Source: a virus. From it: 33,094 nucleotides of DNA. A model generated the notes under the pieces. It had not been told where the DNA came from and did not search any database. It saw nothing but the letters and a program-made list of their open reading frames with translations. Within the stretch, counting starts at the first letter, position 1. The number at the start of each line of letters is the position of its first letter. Shown piece by piece: positions 15,079-21,729 of the stretch. The position numbers were made by a program, and so were the translations under genes. The stretch is from the IMG/VR virus record IMGVR_UViG_3300037502_004193, positions 1 through 33,094 of that record; one strand, 5' to 3'.

Positions 15079-15441
15079 ATGCCTGATAGAAATACACCGA
15101 TGAGAAATGGGGATTTTTTGGTTCTAACACCTGCCCCAGATGTTAAAATTTATACTGGAACTATGGTGGCTATTAATTCTAGTGGTGAGGTAGTGCCTGC
15201 TAGTGATACTGCCAATTTAAAAGTGCTAGGTAGAGCAGAGAATTATTCAGAAGGTGAAGATGTAAAGATTCGTAAAGGGGTTTTTGCTTACAACAATGAT
15301 GGAAGCATAGGTAAGACCAAGATTGGTGCAGATTGTTTTGTTGTAGATTCTATCACTGTTGGAGCAGCTACAACCAATAGTATTAAAGCAGGAACTATCT
15401 TTACTGTAGAAGGTAATCAAGTTTGGGTTAAGATTGACTAA
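15079..15441 (+). CDS. Probable capsid decoration/cement protein
   Basis: A 120-residue beta-rich protein between scaffold/protease and major head genes, where decoration proteins stand. The glycine/valine-rich pattern (VLTPAPDVKIYTGTMVAINS, GRAENYSEGEDVKI) resembles DUF2190-like or gp24-like capsid cement proteins, but I cannot name the family with certainty. ATG 15079 is preferred over ATG 15073, because AAGGAGG (15065-15071) needs that spacing. A soluble protein with no membrane segment. Confidence 0.7.
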   Translation: MPDRNTPMRNGDFLVLTPAPDVKIYTGTMVAINSSGEVVPASDTANLKVLGRAENYSEGEDVKIRKGVFAYNNDGSIGKTKIGADCFVVDSITVGAATTNSIKAGTIFTVEGNQVWVKID

Positions 15442-15474
15442 AGAATTAAATTATAAGTTAAAGGAGAGATGAAG

Positions 15475-16353
15475 ATGTTAATAAATGGTCAAGTGTTAGC
15501 AGGGTTATATAGAAGTTTTAATGCAATTTTTAAGAATGCCTTTACACAGGCAGAAACTTATTGGGATAAGGTGGCTACAAGAGTACCTTCGACTACTAAG
15601 GCTAATGATTATGCCTGGATTGGTAAGTTTCCAAGATTAAGAGAGTGGGTTGGAGAAAGAAATGTACAGAAGTTGGCTGCTCATAGTTACTCTATTAAGA
15701 ACAAGAGTTTTGAGAGTACTGTAGCTGTAGATAGGGATGACATAGAAGATGACCAACTGGGAATCTACAATCCAATGATCCAAGAGATGGGACAGTCAGC
15801 CAAAGAACATCCTGATTTCTTAATCTTTGATTTATTAAAGAAAGGTTTTGAAACTCAATGCTATGATGGTCAATACTTCTTTGATGCTGACCACCCTGTA
15901 GGCGAGGAAAGTGTATCAAACTTTGGTGGAGGAGCTGGAAAGGCATGGTTCTTATTAGACACTACTAGAGCTTTGAAGCCTCTTATCTTCCAAGAACGAA
16001 AAAAACCAGAGTTTGTATCATTGACTAAGGTTACAGACACTAATGTCTTTATGAATAAGGAATATGTGTATGGGGTAGATTACAGGGGTAATGTTGGTTA
16101 TGGTTTTTGGCAGATGGCTTATGGAAGCAAGCAGGACTTAACTGCTGAGAATTATCAAGCTGCTAGAGCTGCGATGATGGAATTCAAAGATGAGGAAGGA
16201 AGTCCACTTAATGTTAAGCCAAACTTACTTGTAGTTCCACCTAGTTTAGAAGGGGCTGCTAAAGAAATCTTGGAAGCAGAGAGAAATGCTCAAGGAGCAA
16301 CTAACCCTTGGAGAAATACTGCTGAGATTTTAGTAGTTCCATACTTAGCATAA
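15475..16353 (+). CDS. Major capsid protein (Mu T-like)
   Basis: The main shell protein of the head. The 292-residue product matches the Mu T family: an N-terminal LYRSFNAIFKNAFTQAETYW, then ANDYAWIGKFPRLREWVGER, the VAVDRDDIEDDQLGIYNPMI stretch, FFDADHPVG, and a C-terminal domain ending in NTAEILVVPYL. ATG 15475 is chosen over 15469 because of AAGGAG at 15461-15466. It is followed by a ~200-base AT-rich noncoding stretch, so this gene probably ends a transcription or processing unit. Confidence 0.94.
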   Translation: MLINGQVLAGLYRSFNAIFKNAFTQAETYWDKVATRVPSTTKANDYAWIGKFPRLREWVGERNVQKLAAHSYSIKNKSFESTVAVDRDDIEDDQLGIYNPMIQEMGQSAKEHPDFLIFDLLKKGFETQCYDGQYFFDADHPVGEESVSNFGGGAGKAWFLLDTTRALKPLIFQERKKPEFVSLTKVTDTNVFMNKEYVYGVDYRGNVGYGFWQMAYGSKQDLTAENYQAARAAMMEFKDEEGSPLNVKPNLLVVPPSLEGAAKEILEAERNAQGATNPWRNTAEILVVPYLA

Positions 16354-16555
16354 GAGTTATTATAGCTTAAAAATAAAAATGCTCTAAAATAGCCTTAAAA
16401 TGATTTTTAAGAGGTCTTAGATAAATTATACCTCTAAAAAAATTTAAATGGATTTGAAAGAATTTAAATGGAGTTTAAACGGTCTTGTAGCAAATAGGAC
16501 AAGCATAATATGACTTATGTTATTCACTTAGTCAAAAAAGGTGGTGAAGAACTCA
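16354..16555. other. AT-rich noncoding gap after capsid gene, with hairpin and direct repeat
   Basis: No ORF with a ribosome site is present. TTTTTAAGAGGT (16404-16415) is complementary to ACCTCTAAAAAA (16430-16441) at 11 of 12 positions with a 14-base loop. There is no clear T-run after it on +, so its use as a terminator is uncertain. AATTTAAATGGA occurs twice, 20 bp apart (16441-16452 and 16461-16472). The element may lower expression of the connector genes relative to the capsid. Confidence 0.5.
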
Positions 16556-16738
16556 TTGAAACCAAGAACAGAATTGATGATTATTTCAAGTAGTTTAGAT
16601 GAAATAGTAGAGTATGTAGAGGAAAGCCGAGAAGGATTGAGTCCAGAAGGTAAAGAGGAATTAATTGAAATGCTGGAAGAAACCAAAAGCAGAGTTGATG
16701 AGGTCATTGATGAAATGGGGGTGTTAGCCAATGATTAG
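16556..16738 (+). CDS. Small acidic helical protein, unknown function
   Basis: A 60-residue acidic protein, probably a helical hairpin (SSSLDEIVEYVEESREGL and KEELIEMLEETKSRVDEVID). TTG 16556 fits the ribosome site AGGTGGTGA; GTG 16541/16544 would lie inside that site. It stands just after the capsid module and overlaps the HI1506-like gene by eight bases. No family recognised; in Mu the corresponding place holds gp35-region genes. Confidence 0.55.
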   Translation: MKPRTELMIISSSLDEIVEYVEESREGLSPEGKEELIEMLEETKSRVDEVIDEMGVLAND

Positions 16739-16919
16739 AATTACAGCTAAAAGAGATGGGTTTCGTAGATGTGGAATAGCTCATCCTGAAAAAGCGACTT
16801 TATATCCTAATGACAAGTTCAATAAAACAGAGTTAGAAGCTCTTAAAAATGAACCAATGTTAGTTGTAGAAGAGAATGTTGATGCTAAAGAGGCTAAAAA
16901 AGAACAGGATGATAAATAA
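16731..16919 (+). CDS. HI1506-related protein (Mu gp35-like)
   Basis: A 62-residue protein with a pattern known from Mu gp35/FluMu HI1506 proteins: an RITAKRDGFRRCGIAHPEKA start, an aromatic/proline turn, then LEALKNEPMLVVEE and a charged tail. Its role in the virion or assembly is not established. ATG 16731 overlaps the previous gene by eight bases and its TAA overlaps the ATG of the gp36-like gene by one base (TAATG). Synteny gp35-gp36-G supports the call. Confidence 0.75.
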   Translation: MIRITAKRDGFRRCGIAHPEKATLYPNDKFNKTELEALKNEPMLVVEENVDAKEAKKEQDDK

Positions 16920-17344
16920 TGTACTGCTCTGTAGATGATCTGTTGGCTAGATACTCAGAAGATGTGTTGATTGACATTACAACTGATGGCACTGTAGATG
17001 ATACTGAGATAAACCAAGCTAAAGTCGATGGGACTATAGCTGATGTTTCAGCCTTGATTGATTCTTATTTACAAAAGGAATATAATGTTCCCCTTTCTCC
17101 AGTTCCGAGAGTGATTAGTAAAATATCTGTTGATATAGTTTTATATGAGTTGTTTTCAGATAGAGGAATTGATGAAGATAGTGAACAGGATATTATCCGT
17201 AAATATAAAAATGCTATCAGGTTGTTAGAGAAGATAGCTGAGGGTAAAGTTACTCTTGGCTCTTCTACTCCTCCACCAGATAATGGTTTAGAGGTAGTAA
17301 GTCAAGTTAGAGTTTTTTCAAGGGATAGTCTAAAAGGTTTTTAA
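16919..17344 (+). CDS. Mu gp36-like head-tail connector (DUF1320)
   Basis: A 141-residue protein with the DUF1320 layout: MYCSVDDLLARYSEDVLIDI, a helix TIADVSALIDSYLQKEYNVP, PRVISKISVDIVLYELF and the C-terminal helix IIRKYKNAIRLLEKIAEGKV. Family members are compared with gp6-type adaptor proteins that bind beneath the portal. It shares a TAATG junction with the upstream gene. In Mu it also lies between gp35 and the G/gp37 genes. Confidence 0.88.
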   Translation: MYCSVDDLLARYSEDVLIDITTDGTVDDTEINQAKVDGTIADVSALIDSYLQKEYNVPLSPVPRVISKISVDIVLYELFSDRGIDEDSEQDIIRKYKNAIRLLEKIAEGKVTLGSSTPPPDNGLEVVSQVRVFSRDSLKGF

Positions 17345-17355
17345 GGAGGTGTAGC

Positions 17356-17619
17356 TTGTTGGAGTTGATTAGAATTATTTTGCAGACTATATTAGTCATA
17401 ATGATCAATCTTTATTTAGGTCTTGCAATTTACAACCAATACTTAAATATGACTAAACTTAAGGAGTTAGATGGTTTAAAAGAAGAAGTTCTAGATAGTG
17501 TGCAGACAATGGAGCAAGAGATTGTTGATAAGATTTCTGTTGAAGTGGCTGCTAATTTAGAAGAGAATAATTATTCGAATGAATCATTTGAGGGAAATGA
17601 CTTTTACAAAGAGGATTAA
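17356..17619 (+). CDS. Single-span membrane protein inside connector genes, unknown
   Basis: Starts at TTG 17356 (or TTG 17359) with the excellent ribosome site AAGGAGGTG. The 87-residue product has an N-terminal membrane helix (IILQTILVIMINLYLGLAIY) and an acidic coiled-coil tail. Mu has no membrane protein at this position, so it may be an inserted cargo gene, or a superinfection or lysis accessory. It is transcribed with the late genes. No family recognised. Confidence 0.6.
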   Translation: MLELIRIILQTILVIMINLYLGLAIYNQYLNMTKLKELDGLKEEVLDSVQTMEQEIVDKISVEVAANLEENNYSNESFEGNDFYKED

Positions 17620-17642
17620 AATGCCCTTTAAGGGGTGGTTAA

Positions 17643-18098
17643 ATGGGAATTAAGATTACTGGTGATTTTGAAGAGTTTAATGGTGAGCTTAGAAGATTAG
17701 TTGATTTTAATTTCACTGGACTGCATAAAGAGATAGGTGAGTATCTGCTAGAAACAACTAAAGACCGCTTTAAAGATGAAGAGAGTCCTGATGGAGAGAA
17801 ATGGGAAGAGTCGCACCGAGCCAAAAAGAAAGGTGGTCAGACTCTAACTGATAAGGCAACCTTGAAGAATTCTATCACCTATAAAGCAACAAGTAGAAAG
17901 ACTGATGTAGGTTCTAATGTTATTTATGCCGCAGTCCATCAAAAGGGCAAGAAGATTAAATTTAAAAGTAGAAATTTAACTGTTAAAATGCCTAAGCGTG
18001 CTTTTTTAGGTATTAACTCTGGAGATCAGGCAGAGGTTAAGGAAATTATTAGAGATAGAATTTTGGAACATACAAGAGGTACTACAAGCACCAGGTAG
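17643..18098 (+). CDS. Virion morphogenesis protein (Mu G-like)
   Basis: A 151-residue protein of the phage virion morphogenesis family (P2 S/Mu G type), needed for tail completion and head-tail joining. Visible features are an N-terminal FEEFNGELRRLVDF helix, then KDRFKDEESPDGEKWEES, the conserved LTDKATLKNSITYKA region, YAAVHQKGKK and PKRAFLGIN. It lies directly before the gp37-like gene, as expected. AAGGGGTGG precedes ATG 17643. Confidence 0.9.
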   Translation: MGIKITGDFEEFNGELRRLVDFNFTGLHKEIGEYLLETTKDRFKDEESPDGEKWEESHRAKKKGGQTLTDKATLKNSITYKATSRKTDVGSNVIYAAVHQKGKKIKFKSRNLTVKMPKRAFLGINSGDQAEVKEIIRDRILEHTRGTTSTR

Positions 18099-18113
18099 GG
18101 GGGGTGGAGAACA

Positions 18114-18611
18114 ATGATTCAATTCTGTAAAGACTATTTAACTGAAATTTTAGGAAGGTTACAAGTTAAGAAGATTTATGATGATTTATCTGATTTGGGT
18201 CGCAATAGATTCCCAACCCCTGCTGTCTTTGTATATCCGTCAGAAGATGAAGATTTGAGCGAAGATGGTACTTTGGTCAGTAAAGAAGATGACCTTGTAG
18301 AAAAGATGAGGTATTATAAGGTTCGTAAATACAAGGTTGTCAATTATATTTATCTGCTGTTTGTAGCTAAAACAGAATCAGAAGCAACTCAATTAAGAAA
18401 TAGATTCTTGGCTGAGTTAAAGAAAACAATTACTGACAATGACAATAATCAAATTGATATCAAAGTGAATAAATCTACTCTTCATTTAAGCGAAGATATT
18501 CTAAAAAAGAAAGTTGCTAGAGAATTACTGCTAGAGTTTGAAGGTGGGATTTACACCACTAGAAGATTTAAGCTGATTGATAAATTTAATCCACAAGAAG
18601 AAAGTGAGTGA
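18114..18611 (+). CDS. Mu gp37-like tail completion protein
   Basis: A 165-residue protein placed between the G-like gene and the sheath, where Mu carries gp37, a probable tail terminator. It has an alpha/beta layout: an N-terminal helix (FCKDYLTEILGRLQ), strands around TPAVFVYPSEDED and NYIYLLFVAKTESEATQL, and a C-terminal ARELLLEFEGGIYTTRRFKLID strand pair (split at GG). This is compatible with tail terminators. Family call relies mainly on synteny and general pattern. A GGGGGGTGGAG ribosome site precedes ATG 18114. Confidence 0.7.
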   Translation: MIQFCKDYLTEILGRLQVKKIYDDLSDLGRNRFPTPAVFVYPSEDEDLSEDGTLVSKEDDLVEKMRYYKVRKYKVVNYIYLLFVAKTESEATQLRNRFLAELKKTITDNDNNQIDIKVNKSTLHLSEDILKKKVARELLLEFEGGIYTTRRFKLIDKFNPQEESE

Positions 18612-18616
18612 TGAAG

Positions 18617-18847
18617 ATGGCTGAAAAGGAAAAGACAACTTCTAATTCTAATAATCCTAAGCGAACTACTAAGGAAAAAGTTGAATTGTTAGCTATTGAA
18701 GAGTTAGCTAAAATCTATGATATTCCCCAATGGGTAATAGCTGGGTTGAAGCAAAGGCATAATTGGGGAATAGGTAAAAAGATAACTGAGGATGAGTTTA
18801 CAAAGAAGGTCAAAGGTTTCTTAAAAGGAGAAATGAAGAAGAGATAA
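18617..18847 (+). CDS. Small protein before tail sheath (Mu gp38 position)
   Basis: A 76-residue basic helical protein (KVELLAIEELAKIYDIPQWV ... VKGFLKGEMKKR). ATG 18617 best fits the ribosome site AAGTGAG; ATG 18611 and GTG 18608 are alternatives overlapping the upstream stop. Its place right before the sheath is that of Mu gp38, a small protein of unknown role. No domain is recognised. Confidence 0.6.
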   Translation: MAEKEKTTSNSNNPKRTTKEKVELLAIEELAKIYDIPQWVIAGLKQRHNWGIGKKITEDEFTKKVKGFLKGEMKKR

Positions 18848-18870
18848 TTTAATTTGAAAGGAGGAAGACG

Positions 18871-20304
18871 ATGAGTTTACCTGATGTTAATCTTAATATC
18901 CAAGATGGAGCTTTAGGGGTATCTGTCAACGACCCTTCTGGACTCCATGTCAAAATAGGGGTCAGTTCTCAAGGTGAAATTAATAAATTCATGATATTTA
19001 GCAGTGATGATAAAGAAGCTGTGGCAAAAAAATTAGGGACGGGTCCGCTAGTTGATAGCATATTCGATGCCTTTTCTGCTGGTGCTAGCACAATATATGC
19101 TGTTAAAGCCACCAAAGGGGTTGAAGGGTCGCTAGGGGCTATTGAAGCTGACACCAATAATACTGGAATAGGTGATATGACTGCTAGTGGAACACCTCTT
19201 GATGGTTATGAAGTAATAGTTGAGATTTTAGATGAAGGAGGTCTTAATGAAGCAACCTTTAGATACAGTCTAGATGGTGGTGATATTTTTTCTCCTAAGC
19301 TAACAGTTCCAGTTGATGGAAACTATGAACTAACAGGAACAGGAGTGACATTAAGTTTTAATGAAGACGCCACTACTCCAAGTGATAGTTTTAAAGTTGG
19401 TGATAAGTGGACTTTTAATACCGAAGCACCAAAGCCAAGTATAGGAACTATAGGAGATGCAATTGACGCAGCTCTAGAATCTAATCTTGAATATGAATTT
19501 ATTCATGTAGTTGGAGAGAGTGATTCTTCAATGTGGGCGGCATTGGATGCTAAAGCTACAGAAGCAGAAGCCAATTTTAAATATATTCACTTCTTAGCTG
19601 AGGCGTACAGTCCTCAAGAGGGCGAAGATGTCGATGCTTGGGTGCAAAATTTAGTTCAAGAAAGAGAAAGCATTGCTTCGACAAGGGTTGCGGTTTGTGC
19701 TGGTAGATTGGAGATAGCTGATTCAGATGCAGGAGTAGTAATTGAAAGAAATGGAGCAGGAAAATATTCAGGAAGACTTGCTTCTATTCATGTTGGGCGT
19801 TCGCCAGGTCGAGTAATGGAAGGTTCAGTTCCAGGGGCAGTTGAGATTAGACCTCAAGGAATTAATTCAGGTCATATCGAGGCATTAGATAAAGCTGGGT
19901 TTATAACCTTTAGACAATATGAAGGATATAGTGGAATTTATGTTACTAATGGTCGCATGTTAGCCCCAGAGGGTAGTGATTATTCTTATGTAGAGTTAAG
20001 ACGACCAATGGATAAAGCTTGTCGAGCTACTCGTAAAAAGGCTTTATTATATGTTCAAGATGAGGTTGAGATTAATGAAGATGGAACAATTAAAAGTGTA
20101 GATAATTTTAAAGCTCATGTACAACAGGCACTTGATGAAATGGTTGATAGTGGAGAAATTTCATCAGGAAGAGTTATTATACCACTTGACCAGAACATTT
20201 TATCAACCTCAACCTTAAGAGGTAAGATTAAAATTATTCCGCTTGCAATTATGAGAGAGATTGATTTTGATATCTCTTATGAGAATCCATTTATTACAGG
20301 CTAA
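18871..20304 (+). CDS. Contractile tail sheath protein (DUF2586/Mu L-like)
   Basis: Forms the contractile outer tube of the tail. The 477-residue product starts LPDVNLNIQDGALGV and ends with LDQNILSTSTLRGKIKIIPL and MREIDFDISYENPF, the conserved C-terminal handshake region of DUF2586-type sheaths. Residues ~95-190 form a beta-rich insertion with YSLDGGDIFSPKLTVP repeats, as in many sheath outer domains. Its presence shows the phage is a myovirus. AAAGGAGGAAG precedes ATG 18871. Confidence 0.92.
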   Translation: MSLPDVNLNIQDGALGVSVNDPSGLHVKIGVSSQGEINKFMIFSSDDKEAVAKKLGTGPLVDSIFDAFSAGASTIYAVKATKGVEGSLGAIEADTNNTGIGDMTASGTPLDGYEVIVEILDEGGLNEATFRYSLDGGDIFSPKLTVPVDGNYELTGTGVTLSFNEDATTPSDSFKVGDKWTFNTEAPKPSIGTIGDAIDAALESNLEYEFIHVVGESDSSMWAALDAKATEAEANFKYIHFLAEAYSPQEGEDVDAWVQNLVQERESIASTRVAVCAGRLEIADSDAGVVIERNGAGKYSGRLASIHVGRSPGRVMEGSVPGAVEIRPQGINSGHIEALDKAGFITFRQYEGYSGIYVTNGRMLAPEGSDYSYVELRRPMDKACRATRKKALLYVQDEVEINEDGTIKSVDNFKAHVQQALDEMVDSGEISSGRVIIPLDQNILSTSTLRGKIKIIPLAIMREIDFDISYENPFITG

Positions 20305-20353
20305 TACTTAGCTACAAAGGATTACTCATACTAAGCTGAAAGGAGGGAAACAG

Positions 20354-20788
20354 ATGTCTGTTAATGGTAAAAGTTATGATTGGGAAAGTATTAGTATTCA
20401 GCTTCCTCACGGGACTTTGATTGCTGTTGAAAGCATTGAATATTCAGATGGGAAAGAAGTCGAAGCCAACTATGGTAAAGGCTCAAATCCTTATGGATAT
20501 GGTGAAGGCAACTATTCTGCTGAGGGTAAATTGACTTTAGCCCGTGAAGAGTTTGAAAGATTATTAGAACATGTTAAGAAAAATAGTAAGACTCTTTATG
20601 GTCTTAAGCCCTTCCCTATTATTGTTAGCTATGCTAATGATGACAAGCCAACAGTGACTGATAAACTGCCTAAAGTCAAATTTAGCAGCAATTCAACCTC
20701 TGGTTCACAAGGTGATAAGAAAATCAATGTTGAGAAAGATTTCATTATCTTAGCACCGATTGAATGGAATGGCTTACCAGCAAACTAA
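20354..20788 (+). CDS. Tail tube protein (Mu M-like)
   Basis: The inner tube of the contractile tail. The 144-residue product is a beta-rich protein with YDWESISIQLPHGTLIAVES, GKGSNPYGYGEGNYSAEGKL and EFERLLEHVKK, the standard layout for tube proteins next to a sheath in Mu-like and defective contractile systems. AAAGGAGGGAAAC precedes ATG 20354. A hairpin follows directly (20802-20825), probably tuning expression of the chaperone gene after this abundant structural gene. Confidence 0.88.
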   Translation: MSVNGKSYDWESISIQLPHGTLIAVESIEYSDGKEVEANYGKGSNPYGYGEGNYSAEGKLTLAREEFERLLEHVKKNSKTLYGLKPFPIIVSYANDDKPTVTDKLPKVKFSSNSTSGSQGDKKINVEKDFIILAPIEWNGLPAN

Positions 20789-20801
20789 TGTTTGAAATTT
20801 G

Positions 20802-20825
20802 GGCGGTTGGAAAGTTCTAATCGCC
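20802..20825 (+). other. Stem-loop after tail tube gene, likely attenuator
   Basis: GGCGGTTGGA (20802-20811) pairs with TCTAATCGCC (20816-20825) over ten base pairs, two of them G.U, with loop AAGT. It is GC-rich against its surroundings and followed by TCTTAATT, a poor T-run. A hairpin between tube and chaperone genes commonly lowers downstream transcript or protects the upstream mRNA end. Confidence 0.6.
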
Positions 20826-20864
20826 TCTTAATTAAAAAATAAAACTAAGAAGGAGAGATTCGAG

Positions 20865-21275
20865 ATGAGCAAAGATAAAAAACAAGAGAATCTAAAAGAG
20901 GAAATCAAACAAGATAAAGTTGTAACTGCAAGTGGGGCTAAAAAAGATGATTTAAAACAGAAGATTGAAGGCTTTAAAGAACAATATGGCACTGTTTATG
21001 AGATTGCTGCTGATGTTGGGTTTGAAGAAGAGGCTGACGAGATGTTATTTGTCTTTAAAAAGCCTGGTCGTGCCGCTTTAAGTAGATACATCAAAGGTGC
21101 AATGAATGATGCTTACCGAGCAATGTATAATTTAGTCTTTGATTGTTTGTTATATCCAGATAGGGATTTATTAATGAATATGCTAGAGGATAAGCCAGGA
21201 CTAATTGTTGCTTTAGGAAATGAGTTACAAGAGTTGGTGGGCGTTAATCAAAATTTTACCAGCAAGAGATTGTAA
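20865..21275 (+). CDS. Tail assembly chaperone, zero-frame product
   Basis: The 136-residue short form of the tail chaperone pair that coats the tape-measure protein before tube assembly, at the Mu gp41 place between tube and tape measure. It has a charged N-terminus, then GFKEQYGTVYEIAADVGFEE and KPGRAALSRYIKGAMNDAYR. The codons near its end cross the slippery heptamer A_AAT_TTT at 21251-21257, and a -1 shift there continues translation to 21481. GAAGGAGAG precedes ATG 20865. Confidence 0.85.
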   Translation: MSKDKKQENLKEEIKQDKVVTASGAKKDDLKQKIEGFKEQYGTVYEIAADVGFEEEADEMLFVFKKPGRAALSRYIKGAMNDAYRAMYNLVFDCLLYPDRDLLMNMLEDKPGLIVALGNELQELVGVNQNFTSKRL

Positions 21276-21481
21276 AACGCCTTGAAGAGATTGAGAATAA
21301 TGGAATCTTGCAAGCGGAATTGTTGATGAAGAAATGGTTTCGCTTCTCTCAAAAGGAGATAGATCAGCTTAAAGATGAGGAGTTCTTTCAAAAGGCAGCA
21401 GAAGCCTATTATCTTCAAAAATCAGAGATAGAGAATGGGAAGTTAGCCTTTTTACAGGCTGTAGGTGAGCTATTTAAATAA
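20865..21481 (+). CDS. Tail assembly chaperone, -1 frameshift fusion product
   Basis: The fusion reads zero frame through TTT 21255-21257, shifts back one base and continues TAC CAG CAA from 21257 to TAA 21479-21481. This gives about 205 residues (131 + 74). The -1 segment encodes YQQEIVKRLEEIEN onward, a helical charged tail ending QAVGELFK. It has no start codon with a ribosome site and opens only just upstream of the slip (TAA at 21245), so frameshifting is the natural way to express it. Paired chaperones joined by a frameshift are conserved in long-tailed phages. Confidence 0.85.
21251..21257 (+). promoter_or_regulatory. Slippery heptamer AAATTTT for -1 ribosomal frameshift
   Basis: A_AAT_TTT is in the correct phase (CAA|AAT|TTT|ACC in zero frame) and fits the X_XXY_YYZ rule for tandem -1 slippage. 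The zero frame stops 16 bases later and the -1 frame stays open to 21481. No strong hairpin is obvious immediately downstream. Confidence 0.82.
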
Positions 21482-21483
21482 TT

Positions 21484-21654
21484 TTACTCACCTGCTTCAT
21501 CCCATCCTTCTTTAAAAGCTTTGCTCCATTCAACTATGATGGTGCGGATTAAGTCAAAGGTCATATAGATTATACTTGGCACAAAGACAACAGCAGCCCA
21601 CAAGAGACCTAAAATAATGGTAATGCCTACAATAATGCCTAAAATTGAGAACAT
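21484..21654 (-). CDS. Reverse-strand small membrane protein (56 aa), possible moron
   Basis: On the reverse strand, GAGGTGAT precedes ATG (21654-21652). The 56-residue product has a long hydrophobic N-terminal region (residues ~3-30, SILGIIVGITIILGLLWAAV then VFVPSIIY), probably one long or two short membrane helices. An amphipathic tail IVEWSKAFKEGWDEAGE follows. The longer in-frame reading from 21726 lacks a ribosome site. The gene is squeezed between the chaperone stop (two bases away) and the tape measure. A perfect consensus promoter drives it, so it is probably expressed in the lysogen. Function unknown; superinfection exclusion is a reasonable guess. Confidence 0.75.
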   Translation of the reverse strand: MFSILGIIVGITIILGLLWAAVVFVPSIIYMTFDLIRTIIVEWSKAFKEGWDEAGE

Positions 21655-21697
21655 AATTATCACCTCATTATTATTATTATATTCATTTTCTACTATA

Positions 21698-21726
21698 ATT
21701 ATACTCCTGAAAGGAGGTGTTGTCAA
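21698..21726 (-). promoter_or_regulatory. Perfect consensus sigma-A promoter, reverse strand
   Basis: On the reverse strand TTGACA (complement of 21726-21721), exactly 17 bases, then TATAAT (complement of 21703-21698). This is an exact match to the housekeeping consensus with optimal spacing. It points at the 56-residue reverse-strand gene, leaving about 35 bases of leader with a GAGGTGAT ribosome site. The promoter spacer contains the tape-measure gene's ribosome site on the other strand. Confidence 0.9.
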
Positions 21727-21729
21727 AGA

